A DNA stretch of 64,000 bases from JANXUC01 sp043782485 (GCA_043782485.1 JAYWAL010000055.1:1-64000); one strand, 5' to 3'. Shown: positions 52,805 through 62,885, numbered from the stretch's first letter. The notes: a model not told the origin generated them from the letters alone. Translations and numbers: made by a program.

Positions 52805-53709
52805 AGCGGCCCAGCCCCTACTTCACGCACAGATTTACGTTTTACCGCTATGTCAATGAAAGCAAGCGCGGAACGGCTCAAGGCTTTGTCCTTGCGGAAG
52901 ACCAGCGCCAAATCCCTTCGCACCTGCGCATCCGAAAGTGGAATGGCCACCAGGGTATTTGCGGTGGCGTCCTCGTCCACGCTGGACCGGGCGATGTAGC
53001 CAAGCCCCACGCCTGCGGCAACAAAGCGCTTGAGCAACTCGCTGGAATCCAGCTCCATGCTGACCTGGGGCTTCAACCTGCGTTCGTGGAAGAGCTCTTC
53101 CAATCCATCACGCGTATGCCCGCCCTTGGGCAGAACCAGGGGGAATTGGGAAGATTCCGCCAGAGTGACCGATTTTAGCTTGGCTAGGGGATGCGTCGGT
53201 GGCACGATCACCACCAGTTCATCCCGGTGGATCAGGACGACGGTCAGCCGGGTATCTGTCACGGGCAGGGAAACCACGCCAAAGTCGACGGTGTTGTCCG
53301 TGACCCATTCTAAAATTTTGGCGTAATCGGCGCGTTTGATGGCCACGGAGACGTCGGGATACAAACGCTTAAAATCGGCGAAAACCTCGGGAAGGATGTG
53401 TAGGCAGGTGCCTTCATTGGCGCTGACGGTTAGCTCGCCACGGGGGACCCGTTCAGTCTCCAGCACGGCGGTGAGCAGGGCGCGACGGGTGGCGATGGTC
53501 TCTTCGCAGAACTTTTGGAAGACCTTGCCGGAGGCGGTGAGGGAAACTTTGCCGCCGGAGCGGTCAAACAGCTTCGCGCCAACCTCGTCTTCCAGGGAGC
53601 GAATCTGGGAGGAAATGGCGGGTTGCGTGCGGAAGCGCTTCTCCGCGGCGCGGGAGAAGCTGGCGTGGCGGGCTACTTCGAGAAAGGTCTCGAGCTGGTC
53701 AAAGTCCAT
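52801..53709 (-). CDS. LysR-family transcriptional regulator
   Basis: A 302-residue regulator with the LysR helix-turn-helix at the N-terminus (FLEVARHASFSRAAEKRFRT, QPAISSQIRSLEDEVGAKLF) and a substrate-binding effector domain from about residue 90. It is translationally coupled to the POTRA-only gene downstream and divergent from glnA, 303 bases away. LysR proteins often control the divergent gene, so glnA is a candidate target. The effector cannot be told. Confidence 0.9.
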   Translation of the reverse strand: MDFDQLETFLEVARHASFSRAAEKRFRTQPAISSQIRSLEDEVGAKLFDRSGGKVSLTASGKVFQKFCEETIATRRALLTAVLETERVPRGELTVSANEGTCLHILPEVFADFKRLYPDVSVAIKRADYAKILEWVTDNTVDFGVVSLPVTDTRLTVVLIHRDELVVIVPPTHPLAKLKSVTLAESSQFPLVLPKGGHTRDGLEELFHERRLKPQVSMELDSSELLKRFVAAGVGLGYIARSSVDEDATANTLVAIPLSDAQVRRDLALVFRKDKALSRSALAFIDIAVKRKSVREVGAGPL

Positions 53710-54012
53710 AGGGCCGTGGTCGAGTACCGAGCGTCCTATTCAGTATTCCACAACCCGGCGCGGGTGTAGGCAATTTTTGAGCAATCAGGTCGTGTAGCTG
53801 CGGGCGCCCTCGCCCGCAGGGTCTTGGGGAGGGGTTAGGGAGGAGGAGCAACAGCGACAGCAAGAACTAGCCCGTGCGGGCGAGGGCGCCCGCAGCTACC
53901 CAACCCCCTTGGGGTTATCGCTCCCATAAACAGAAGCAATTTCCCATTCCTGGGCTCAGGCCGATATGCTGCTAGGTTGGGCCGATAGCGCCTGATCTTG
54001 AAGGAGCACTGG
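53710..54012. other. Intergenic region between lysR and glnA with a large inverted repeat
   Basis: This 303-base gap holds a perfect 25-bp inverted repeat (53794-53818 and 53875-53899) and the glnA ribosome site AAGGAG at 54001-54006. The 14-base phrase TCAGGTCGTGTAGC at its left end recurs at about 43406. No gene was found in it. Confidence 0.6.
53794..53899. repeat. Perfect 25-bp inverted repeat with 56-base spacer
   Basis: The left arm begins GTAGCTGCGGGCGCCC at 53794 and ends at 53818; the right arm, 53875-53899, is its exact reverse complement. A degenerate version of one arm (CGCGTAGCGGCAGGCACCCT) occurs at about 16092 after tamB, so this looks like a dispersed element present here in two facing copies. 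Confidence 0.85.
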
Positions 54013-55425
54013 ATGGCTGATCCGAAAACAGTCCTGGAGTTTGCCAAAAAGAATGGCGCTCGCATTCTGGACCTGCGCTTTACCGATCTACCGGGGCTGT
54101 GGCACCACATTTCCTATCCTATTGAGCAGTTGGACGAGTCGTCGTTTGAAGACGGTTTCGGCATGGACGGCTCGTCAATCCGCGGCTGGGCTGCGATCCA
54201 CGAGAGCGACATGCTGCTGATTCCTGATCCGGAATGGTATGTGATGGATCCGTTTACCGAGGCACCGACGCTGGTGCTGATTGCCCAGGTCGTCGATCCT
54301 GTGACCAAGCAGCGCTATGATCGCGACCCGCGCTATATCGCCAAGAAAGCTGAGATGTACCTAGCTTCGACAGGCTTGGCCGATACGGCACTATTCGGAG
54401 CGGAGGCTGAGTTTTTTGTGTTCGACAACATCCGCTTTGACCAGCGCGAACACTGCGGCTACTACTTTATTGATGCCGAGGAAGGCCGCTGGAATTCGGG
54501 TCGCGAAGAGAACAACCTAGGCTATCGGCCGCGCTTCAAGGAAGGCTATTTTCCGGTTCCGCCCACCGACCATTACCAGGACCTGCGCAGCGAAATGGTG
54601 ATGACCATGCAGGACTGCGGGCTGGTGGTCGAGTGCCACCACCACGAAGTGGCGACGGCGGGCCAGACGGAAATCGACGTACGTTTCAATTCCATGGTCA
54701 AATCCGCCGACGGCATGATGCTATTTAAGTACATCGTTAAAAACGTGGCGATTCAGCACGGCAAAACAGTCACGTTTATGCCGAAGCCCATTTTTGGCGA
54801 CAACGGCAGCGGCATGCACACGCACCAGTCGCTTTGGAAGGAAGGGAATCCGCTGTTTGCGGGTGAAGGATATGCAGGCTTGTCGGAAATGGCGCTTTGG
54901 TATATCGGGGGGCTGATTAAGCATGGGCCGGCCCTGGCGGCCATCATTGCCCCGACCACCAATTCCTACAAACGTCTCGTTCCAGGCTTTGAGGCTCCCG
55001 TGAACCTGGCGTATTCGCGTCGGAATCGCTCCGCTGCGTGCCGAATTCCCATGTATTCGGCCTCGCCCAAGGCCAAGCGTGTCGAGTTTCGGCCACCCGA
55101 CCCGAGCTGTAACCCCTATCTGGCATTCGCCGCCATGATGATGGCTGGCCTGGACGGCATCGAAAACCGCATTGATCCTGGTCCACCGCTGGACAAGGAT
55201 ATTTACGACTTGGGTCCTGAGGAGCTTTCGCGGGTGCCATCAATGCCGGGTTCGCTGGAGGATGCCCTCGACGCCCTGGCGCGAGACCACCAGTTCCTGC
55301 TGAAGGGTGACGTCTTTACCGAAGAGCTGATCGGAACCTACATTGAGTACAAGCGGACGCGGGAGGTGGATGCGATCCGTTTGCGTCCACATCCGTATGA
55401 GTTTGCCATGTACTACGATATCTAG
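54013..55425 (+). CDS. glnA: Glutamine synthetase, type I
   Basis: GlnA makes glutamine from glutamate and ammonia. The 470-residue protein has the beta-Grasp MDGSSIRGW segment, the metal-site GAEAEFFVFD, NGSGMHTHQSLW, the ammonia/glutamate-binding NRSAACRIP and VEFRPPDPSCNPYLAFA. The adenylylation tyrosine of the regulated subtype is present as Y398 in KDIYDLGPEE, which agrees with glnE being close by. The ATG at 54013 has AAGGAG six bases upstream. A Phd/VapC-like pair lies between glnA and glnE. Confidence 0.96.
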   Translation: MADPKTVLEFAKKNGARILDLRFTDLPGLWHHISYPIEQLDESSFEDGFGMDGSSIRGWAAIHESDMLLIPDPEWYVMDPFTEAPTLVLIAQVVDPVTKQRYDRDPRYIAKKAEMYLASTGLADTALFGAEAEFFVFDNIRFDQREHCGYYFIDAEEGRWNSGREENNLGYRPRFKEGYFPVPPTDHYQDLRSEMVMTMQDCGLVVECHHHEVATAGQTEIDVRFNSMVKSADGMMLFKYIVKNVAIQHGKTVTFMPKPIFGDNGSGMHTHQSLWKEGNPLFAGEGYAGLSEMALWYIGGLIKHGPALAAIIAPTTNSYKRLVPGFEAPVNLAYSRRNRSAACRIPMYSASPKAKRVEFRPPDPSCNPYLAFAAMMMAGLDGIENRIDPGPPLDKDIYDLGPEELSRVPSMPGSLEDALDALARDHQFLLKGDVFTEELIGTYIEYKRTREVDAIRLRPHPYEFAMYYDI

Positions 55426-55466
55426 CGTGTTGAATATAAATGATTTAATCGATTGTAACTTCAGTG

Positions 55467-55481
55467 TGACTAACTTAGTCA
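55467..55481. promoter_or_regulatory. Palindromic operator candidate before the antitoxin gene
   Basis: TGACTAA-C-TTAGTCA is a perfect 7-bp inverted repeat, 20 bases before the GTG at 55501. A TATATG box at 55487-55492 follows, so the palindrome would cover the -35 region. Phd-type antitoxins commonly repress from such sites. Confidence 0.5.
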
Positions 55482-55500
55482 TGTTGTATATGCTCGGCGG

Positions 55501-55791
55501 GTGACTAAAGTAAAAATCGGCGATCTGAAAGCCAGGCTGAGCGCACATCTCAAGGTGGTGCGCAACGGTGGACAAGTGTTGGTGTATGACCGCGACCAGC
55601 CAATCGCGCGGATTGTCCCCTATCGTGCGGACGACTACGCAGAAGAGATGCAGGACTTGATCGCGCTTGGCGTTATCACGCCGCCCCTCAAGCCCAGGAT
55701 CGCATCGGTTAAACCACCGAAACCTACGGCTAAGATCATCCCCCAAGACGTGATCGAGAAGATTTTGGAGGAAGAGCGGGAAGGCCGCTAA
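55501..55791 (+). CDS. Phd/YefM-family antitoxin
   Basis: A 96-residue protein with the Phd fold start (VKIGDLKARLSAHLKVVRNG then QVLVYDRDQPIARIVPY) and a proline- and lysine-rich C-terminal tail (about 60-80) that would wrap a toxin. It should neutralise the PIN protein encoded directly downstream and repress its own promoter. The GTG at 55501 lacks a clear ribosome site; a -10-like TATATG lies eight bases before it, so leaderless translation is possible. The toxin gene begins at the base after its stop. Confidence 0.85.
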   Translation: MTKVKIGDLKARLSAHLKVVRNGGQVLVYDRDQPIARIVPYRADDYAEEMQDLIALGVITPPLKPRIASVKPPKPTAKIIPQDVIEKILEEEREGR

Positions 55792-56226
55792 GTGCCGGAG
55801 CTGGCGTTTTGGGCTACGAGCGCACTCGTAACGCTCTGTGTAAGAGAGGAATGCACTCCAGTTGTTCTCGGACTTTCCGAACGCTACGACGCCGTGGTTT
55901 GGTGGGCAACGCCTGTTGAGATTGCGAGTGCCTTAGCCCTTTTACTGACAACAAGAATAATTGGCCTGGAGGAATTCGCAGCAGCTAGCGTCCTGGCAGA
56001 TGGCTTGGCGACACGGTGGGGCGTGGTCAACCCTTCCGACTCGCTGCGCTTCCGAGCTCAGCAGCTCGTGCGGCGTTTCGAACTACGATCGGCGGATGCG
56101 CTGCAATTGTCGGCGGCTCTGGAGTGGTGCCGAGAAGCACCGCGAGGACGCGTTTTTCTTGCCTCTGACAAAAAGCTAAGGCGGGCGGCGTTGCTGAGTG
56201 GGTTCGACGCGCCCGAGATCGGCTAG
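55792..56226 (+). CDS. VapC-like PIN-domain toxin with altered active site
   Basis: A 144-residue PIN-domain protein. In active VapC the first strand carries a catalytic aspartate (x-D-T-S-A-L); here it reads W7-A8-T9-S10-A11-L, with GCT (Ala) where GAT or GAC would be expected. The other acidic positions are present: E43 (PVEIASAL), D102 (RSADALQLSAAL) and D126 (FLASDKKL). RNase activity is therefore doubtful although the fold is intact. The GTG start directly follows the antitoxin stop (TAAGTG), so the two are coupled. Confidence 0.8.
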   Translation: MPELAFWATSALVTLCVREECTPVVLGLSERYDAVVWWATPVEIASALALLLTTRIIGLEEFAAASVLADGLATRWGVVNPSDSLRFRAQQLVRRFELRSADALQLSAALEWCREAPRGRVFLASDKKLRRAALLSGFDAPEIG

Positions 56227-56334
56227 CGCGCTCGCCGAGTTCGCGCTTACGCGCCTGGCAGCCTGAGTCAGTAGTCCCACAGAGGCTCCGACGAAAATGC
56301 CCGCGTGGTATGCTGACGCTTCGAGTCCACTTCC

Positions 56335-59283
56335 TTGCAACTCCCCGCGGATCCCATCAGCATTCCGTTTTACGATCCTGTCGTGGCTCAGCCTCGTCTT
56401 GGTGGGCTAAAGAGCAGAGTTTCCGAAACGCTTTTCGCCGGCCTCGTTGCGCTTTTGGCCGATGCCCCCGATCCGGACTGGGCTTTGAATCAGTTAGACC
56501 GGTGGCTAGCCAGCCATGTGGAAGCAATCGAGAACTTGGAGCGGCACCCGCAGCTTCTTCATTACGCTGTGGTTGTGCTAAGTCACAGCCGCTATTTGGG
56601 TGAGACGTTGCTCCGGAATCCTGATCTGCTAGCGACCCTTTTGCGGGAGGACTCTTTGCCGCGGGGGCGTGCGCGGGATGACTTTCATGAGGCTTGGGCT
56701 CGTTTTCGGGCGCGCTCGCTCGGCGATCCGGACATGGCTCTGCTGCTGGCGCGCTTCAAGCGCCGCGAGTACGTACGAATTCTGCTGCGCGATGTTCTCA
56801 AACATGCCACGCTGGCGGATACGACCGGCGAACTTTCGGCGCTCTCGGATGTTCTGATTGAGGAAGCGGTGCTGGACGCATCCGGGGAGCTTGCTCGAAG
56901 GTATGGTCCCGCGCAGCATCTCGACGCTTCCGGGCGAACCGTGGAGACGCCATTCGCTGTGCTCGCTCTGGGCAAACTTGGCGGTAGCGAGCTGAACTAT
57001 AGCTCAGATGTGGACCTGCAATACGTGTATGGCGAAGAGCAAGCCGCACCCGGCAGCGCCATTTCCAATCGAGAATATTTCGTGCGTTTGGCGCAAGAGA
57101 TCACGCAAACGCTCTCCCGCGTCACGCAGGAAGGTCCAGTGTTCCGCATTGACATGCGGCTGCGTCCGCAAGGGGCGGAGGGGGAACTGGCGCTCTCCAG
57201 TCGTCAAATGCAGGCCTACTACTCGGAGACGGCGCAGGACTGGGAATTGCAGGCGTTGATCAAGGTGCGCTATTCCGCTGGTGATGAAGCGCTGGCCCGC
57301 GAATGTATTCGCAACGTGCAGCCCTTCGTCTATCGCGGAGCCGAGGGTGCGACGAAAGTTCCGCTCAGCTTCGCCGCCATCGAAACCGCTTTGCGGGCGC
57401 GGGAACAAATGGTGGCCAAGCGTCGACCCGCTCCAGGTGTTCCGGATACGGCCCGGGCTGTCGACGTGAAGCTTGACCGAGGCGGAATTCGCGACATTGA
57501 ATTCCTGGCGCAATGCCTACAACGCGTCCACGGCGGCAGGGAAGCTTGGCTGCGCTCGCGGGGAACGCTGTTCGCCCTCCAGAAATTGCACGATAAGAGC
57601 CACATCAGTGGACGAGATTTTCAGGAACTGACCGAGGCCTACGAATTTTTCCGTCAAGTCGAGCACCGGTTGCAGCTTCGCATGGGCCAGCAGACGCACA
57701 AGCTCCCATCTTCGGCGGAGGAAATCCGGGTTCTACAAAGAGCGCTTGCCGAACATCCAGCGCTGCGGCACAGTCCACTCTCGCTCGAAGCGGTTTTACG
57801 GGAGCGCATGATGGGGGTCGCTGAAATTTACCGTCGCATCATCCACCACCAGCAGTGGCGCATTCAGGAAGAAAGCGTAGCCGCGGATTTTGAACTCAGC
57901 CCGCGCCGGGAATCGCTTGGCGAGCTGCCATATCAGGTGATGCTAGATCGCCTGGGTCAAGACGCGCCGCAAATCCTGGCGGTCATCCGCGATGCTGGCG
58001 CCAGCGCCTTGGGCCGGCGCAACCTGCAACGGTTCCTCAGTTCTGTCTTCACCAGTTCCACGCGCTACTCCATCCTGCTGAATCACCCCCAGGCCTTCCC
58101 CTCGGCGTTGACGCTTTTTGAAAGCAGTGGATATCTGAGCGATGTGCTGGTGCAGTACCCGGAAGAGTGCGCCACCCTGGCTGAAATGGTGTCGCGTTCC
58201 ACCCAGGGAACAGGTGGCTACCTCTTCACCCCGCCTTTGCGCTGGGAGGCCGCCGCTCCGGACCCGGTCTTCCACTTCGCCGCGACTTCCAATAGCGGTC
58301 CAACGGAAAAGCTTGCGCTTTTGCGGCGGCACTATCGCCACCTGAGTTTTGTCAGTGGTGTGCGCGACCTGGTGGAGCTACGTCCGGTTTACCAATCGCT
58401 TTCGGAACACTCGGCGGCTGCGGACGACGTAATCCGCGCGGCCTATGTCCTGGCCGGCCAACCGGAAGGCCTAGCCGTGTTGGCTCTGGGCCGCCTCGGA
58501 GCCGCAGAGTTCGACGTCTTTTCCGACGCTGACCTCATCTTCGTCCGTGACGAGGCCCTGCCCGCCGAAGCAGCGAAGAAGGCGGTAGAGCAAATGATCC
58601 ACTCGCTGGCCGCTTACACGCGCGAGGGCATGGTGTTCTCCGTGGATGCCCGCCTTCGGCCTCGGGGCGGCGAGGGCGAGTTGGTTATCGCCACTTCTTC
58701 TCTGGCAACATATTGCGCCGAGGAGGCTCGCTCCTGGGAAGCGCTGACCTATACCAAACTGCGATACCTTTGCGGAACGCGCGCAGTGGCCGAGCAAGCC
58801 CTGCAAGCCACGGAATTGGCCTTCGCCCGCTTCCGCAACGATGGCGAGTTTGCCGCCTCCGTGAACGAAATGCGCGTGCGCTTGGAGCAAAACGATCCCG
58901 CTAGAAATTGGAAGAGTTCTCCCGGCGGAATTTACGATATCGATTTCCTGACCGGCTTCCTGCTGGTCAAAAGTGGGTCGCCTAAGAAAGATGGATCTCT
59001 GCGAGATCGCCTCTGGCGGCTCGCGGATGCAGGAGCCTTGAGCAAGGCCGACGCGGGAACTCTCGACCACGCCGCCGAGCTTTACCGGACAATGGAACAC
59101 CTCGCCTCGCTTGTGGTTGGCCGCGTGCAAAGGTGGTTGCCTGGCACTAGCCAGGGCCTGGAAGCCACGGAGCGGTGGGCGTCGGGCATCCTTCGTAGAA
59201 CTTTTCCCGCAGGCCTGACCCCGGTCCTGGAAGACGCCATGACCGCGGTGCGCGACATCTACGGACGCACGCTGAACGTGTAA
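56335..59283 (+). CDS. glnE: Glutamine synthetase adenylyltransferase/deadenylase
   Basis: GlnE adds or removes AMP on glutamine synthetase according to nitrogen state. The 982-residue protein has two nucleotidyltransferase domains. The N-terminal one carries GKLGGSELNYSSDVDL (213-228, D225 and D227) and the C-terminal one GRLGAAEFDVFSDADL (near 718-733), each followed by its helical region. Both active sites look intact, so both reactions are likely. The start is a TTG at 56335 without a strong ribosome site. The target tyrosine is present in the nearby GlnA. Confidence 0.94.
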   Translation: MQLPADPISIPFYDPVVAQPRLGGLKSRVSETLFAGLVALLADAPDPDWALNQLDRWLASHVEAIENLERHPQLLHYAVVVLSHSRYLGETLLRNPDLLATLLREDSLPRGRARDDFHEAWARFRARSLGDPDMALLLARFKRREYVRILLRDVLKHATLADTTGELSALSDVLIEEAVLDASGELARRYGPAQHLDASGRTVETPFAVLALGKLGGSELNYSSDVDLQYVYGEEQAAPGSAISNREYFVRLAQEITQTLSRVTQEGPVFRIDMRLRPQGAEGELALSSRQMQAYYSETAQDWELQALIKVRYSAGDEALARECIRNVQPFVYRGAEGATKVPLSFAAIETALRAREQMVAKRRPAPGVPDTARAVDVKLDRGGIRDIEFLAQCLQRVHGGREAWLRSRGTLFALQKLHDKSHISGRDFQELTEAYEFFRQVEHRLQLRMGQQTHKLPSSAEEIRVLQRALAEHPALRHSPLSLEAVLRERMMGVAEIYRRIIHHQQWRIQEESVAADFELSPRRESLGELPYQVMLDRLGQDAPQILAVIRDAGASALGRRNLQRFLSSVFTSSTRYSILLNHPQAFPSALTLFESSGYLSDVLVQYPEECATLAEMVSRSTQGTGGYLFTPPLRWEAAAPDPVFHFAATSNSGPTEKLALLRRHYRHLSFVSGVRDLVELRPVYQSLSEHSAAADDVIRAAYVLAGQPEGLAVLALGRLGAAEFDVFSDADLIFVRDEALPAEAAKKAVEQMIHSLAAYTREGMVFSVDARLRPRGGEGELVIATSSLATYCAEEARSWEALTYTKLRYLCGTRAVAEQALQATELAFARFRNDGEFAASVNEMRVRLEQNDPARNWKSSPGGIYDIDFLTGFLLVKSGSPKKDGSLRDRLWRLADAGALSKADAGTLDHAAELYRTMEHLASLVVGRVQRWLPGTSQGLEATERWASGILRRTFPAGLTPVLEDAMTAVRDIYGRTLNV

Positions 59284-59407
59284 GTGGCGAGCGTAACCTA
59301 CAGGATTCCCTGTACACGCGGTTCTCGCGTTAATCATCGAGCAAGAATATTTTCTTTTCTGCCCATCCGGTCTCATGGCCCGTCCGTACCCAGTGCAGGA
59401 GGAAGAC

Positions 59408-60265
59408 ATGAAACCGATGTACTCAACACTATCCCGTTTAACCCTGCTTTCGGCTGTAGCTTTGGTCGCTGCCGGTGCTGTCGCCCAGGAGGCGGCAACC
59501 TTAAAAGCGAATCAAACCTTTGGCTATGGTGCGGACAAGCTTCTCACCTTCACCTACACCCAGAATTTTGATTGCGTGGAACAGCCGAAAAACGACTTGA
59601 ACCACAACGGCATCCCCGCGCAAAGCAATCCTGGCGAGCTGCAAGTCCCGATTTGCGTGGTCGGAAGCCAGCCTTCCATCAACCCTCCTGGACAGACCGG
59701 GAATCCCGCGGTTACCACAGAGCCGCTTTACGTGTTAGTTCCGATGTTCTCTTCCGATAACGACCAGAATCCTGATGATGCCATTTCTTGCAAGAACGCC
59801 GTCAGCCAAACCCTGTGCGGTCCCGCACTGGGCAAGACGTTGATCGCGCTGTTTGGGGCGATCCCCGAGGCGTTCAAGAAGACGCCAAGCGTCTACACGC
59901 AGTGTCCCGATCCAGGTCTTCCTCCGGGAACATGCACCATGCACGCGTCGCGTTTGGACCTGGCTCCAGTTCTGGCCGCGCTCAAGCTAATTCCCAATGC
60001 CAGCAGCAACGTGTTCCTGCCGACGCCGAATCACTCCCACATCGTCAATGACGATGCTGTCACCAAACCAGCCATCTGGTGGCAGGTGATCCCGGTGCTG
60101 GTCTTGAAGCAGGCTGACTGGCCAAATAAGGAGGGCACTAGCGGGATCACTTCTTCTGCCGCCATCCAACTGGCTGAGAAGAACGGTGAGGCCGTGGAAG
60201 CTCCATCGAACTTCTTCCTGTTCTTCAGCTCCAAAGTCGACGCGCACTCCGCCCACATTCACTAG
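59408..60265 (+). CDS. Secreted six-cysteine protein of unknown function
   Basis: A 285-residue protein with a Sec signal (MYSTLSRLTLLSAVALVAAG, cleavage near AVAQ). The mature part has six cysteines (FDCVEQ, ICVVG, SCKNAVSQTLCGP, QCPDPGLPPGTC), which could form three disulfides, and ends in a histidine-rich DAHSAHIH. Segments such as NHSHIVNDDAV and PAIWWQVIPVLVL look conserved, but I do not recognise the family. GGAGGA lies five bases before the ATG, and a strong terminator follows. Confidence 0.7.
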   Translation: MKPMYSTLSRLTLLSAVALVAAGAVAQEAATLKANQTFGYGADKLLTFTYTQNFDCVEQPKNDLNHNGIPAQSNPGELQVPICVVGSQPSINPPGQTGNPAVTTEPLYVLVPMFSSDNDQNPDDAISCKNAVSQTLCGPALGKTLIALFGAIPEAFKKTPSVYTQCPDPGLPPGTCTMHASRLDLAPVLAALKLIPNASSNVFLPTPNHSHIVNDDAVTKPAIWWQVIPVLVLKQADWPNKEGTSGITSSAAIQLAEKNGEAVEAPSNFFLFFSSKVDAHSAHIH

Positions 60266-60280
60266 AAACAACTCTTAGCC

Positions 60281-60324
60281 GCCTCCACCCTCCGCAAGGT
60301 ACCGGGGAGGGTGGAGGCTTTTTT
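60281..60324 (+). terminator. Intrinsic terminator
   Basis: GCCTCCACCCTCC at 60281-60293 pairs perfectly with GGAGGGTGGAGGC at 60306-60318, followed by six T. It ends transcription of the secreted six-cysteine protein gene. Confidence 0.93.
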
Positions 60325-60379
60325 GTCGCCCCTCTGAGTCGATCATTCCCACCCCCGCCGCACTTCCGCCAAAGTCTTC

Positions 60380-60385
60380 TATAAT
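60380..60385 (+). promoter_or_regulatory. icd promoter -10 box
   Basis: A perfect TATAAT lies 29 bases before the icd start codon and 56 bases after the preceding terminator. No matching -35 box is clear. Confidence 0.45.
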
Positions 60386-60413
60386 TATCGGTTTCTTACC
60401 TCGGAGGGTTTTC

Positions 60414-61826
60414 ATGGCAGGGTCTTACAACGGAGTGGCGGTGCCCAGCGGCGGTGCCAAGATCGGTTACAGCAACGGGCAGCACAGTATTCCTGATAAT
60501 CCGATCATTCCGTTCATTGAAGGCGATGGTACCGGGCGCGACATTTGGAAGGCGTCGCAGCGCGTGTTCGACGCAGCAGTGGAGAAGGCCTACGGCGGCA
60601 AACGCAAGGTTGCCTGGTTTGAGGTCTTTGCCGGAGAGAAAGCGAAAGCCAAGTTCGACAACTGGCTGCCCGATGACACGGTAGCCGCCATTCGCGAGTT
60701 TCGCGTGGCCATCAAAGGACCGCTGACCACGCCAGTGGGTGGCGGGATTCGTTCGCTGAACGTAACGCTGCGGCAGGTTCTTGATCTTTACTCCTGCGTT
60801 CGCCCGGTTCGGTACTACGCGGGCACGCCGTCGCCGGTGAAGCATCCTGAGAAGATGGACATTGTAATTTTCCGCGAGAACACCGAAGACGTTTACGCGG
60901 GGATCGAGTGGGAGCAGGGAACCGCCGAGTGCGCCAAGCTTATCAAGTTTCTCAACGAAGACATGTTGAAGGGCGGCAAGAAGCAGGTTCGCCTGGATTC
61001 CGGCGTGGGAATTAAGCCGATTTCGATCACGGGCACCAAGCGATTGGTGCGCGTGGCCATTCAACACGCTTTGAGCAACAAACTGAAGTCCGTGACGCTG
61101 GTACACAAGGGCAACATTCAAAAGTTTACCGAAGGCGCGTTCCGGACTTGGGGTTACGAAGTGGCTACCGAGGAATTCCGCGCCCAGGTTGTGACCGAGC
61201 GCGAGAGCTGGATTCTTGATAACAAAGACAAGAATCCCAACCTTTCTGTGGCAGACAATGCGGGTTTGACGGAACCGGGCATGGAATACGCGCCGCCGGC
61301 CTTCCGCCAAGCCGTGGAAGCGGAAGTCAAGAGCGTGCTGGACACGATCTACGCGACGCATGGCAAGGGCGCGTGGAAATCGAAATTGATGATCAACGAC
61401 CGTATTGCCGATTCCATCTTTCAGCAGGTGGTAACACGGCCAGAGGAATATTCGGTCCTAGCCACGCCGAACCTAAATGGCGACTATATTTCCGACGCTT
61501 GCGCCGCGCAGGTGGGCGGCCTGGGCATCGCCCCGGGAGCCAACATCGGCGACGGCTACGCAATTTTCGAGGCCACGCACGGCACGGCTCCGAAGTATGC
61601 CGACAAAGACGTCATCAATCCTGGATCGGTGATTCTTTCCGGCGTGATGCTGTTTCGTCACATCGGCTGGAACGAGGCGGCCGACTTGATCGAACAAGGG
61701 ATGGAAAAAACCATTGTGCAGAAGAAGGTCACCTACGACTTTGAGCGCTTGATGGAAGGCGCAACCAAAGTGAAAACCAGCGAATTCGCGGATTACATCA
61801 TCAGCAATATGACGGCGAAGGCTTAG
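60414..61826 (+). CDS. icd: Isocitrate dehydrogenase, NADP-dependent
   Basis: Icd oxidises isocitrate to 2-oxoglutarate in the TCA cycle. The 470-residue protein has the substrate-binding S114, N116, R120 and R130 (GGGIRSLNVTLRQVLDLYSCVR region), FRENTEDVYAGIEW, and the cofactor segment EATHGTAPKYADKDVINPGS, whose KY pair indicates NADP. It is longer than E. coli Icd (416) through an insertion after the ATEEFRAQVV region (about 260-300). GGAGG precedes the ATG. mdh follows after 51 bases. Confidence 0.95.
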   Translation: MAGSYNGVAVPSGGAKIGYSNGQHSIPDNPIIPFIEGDGTGRDIWKASQRVFDAAVEKAYGGKRKVAWFEVFAGEKAKAKFDNWLPDDTVAAIREFRVAIKGPLTTPVGGGIRSLNVTLRQVLDLYSCVRPVRYYAGTPSPVKHPEKMDIVIFRENTEDVYAGIEWEQGTAECAKLIKFLNEDMLKGGKKQVRLDSGVGIKPISITGTKRLVRVAIQHALSNKLKSVTLVHKGNIQKFTEGAFRTWGYEVATEEFRAQVVTERESWILDNKDKNPNLSVADNAGLTEPGMEYAPPAFRQAVEAEVKSVLDTIYATHGKGAWKSKLMINDRIADSIFQQVVTRPEEYSVLATPNLNGDYISDACAAQVGGLGIAPGANIGDGYAIFEATHGTAPKYADKDVINPGSVILSGVMLFRHIGWNEAADLIEQGMEKTIVQKKVTYDFERLMEGATKVKTSEFADYIISNMTAKA

Positions 61827-61877
61827 GCGCGCGGTCTTATCATTTCGGCTCCGAAACGGGGCAAAAAGGACTCATTC

Positions 61878-62804
<927 letters not shown>

Positions 62805-62835
62805 CTGGCGTGAGTCAAAGCAGAATGAATCCAAG

Positions 62836-62876
62836 CAAGCAAAAAGGCGTGGAAGATATCCGCGCCTTTTTGCTTG
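62836..62876. terminator. Bidirectional intrinsic terminator
   Basis: CAAGCAAAAAGGCG at 62836-62849 pairs perfectly with 62863-62876 (14 bp). The stem contains A-tracts and T-tracts on both sides, so it can end transcription of mdh from the left and of the cyclophilin gene from the right. Confidence 0.9.
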
Positions 62877-62885
62877 TCATCGAAA

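Noticed and set aside
60396..61361. 321-residue open frame on the minus strand
   Set aside because: It is antisense to icd and matches nothing recognisable.
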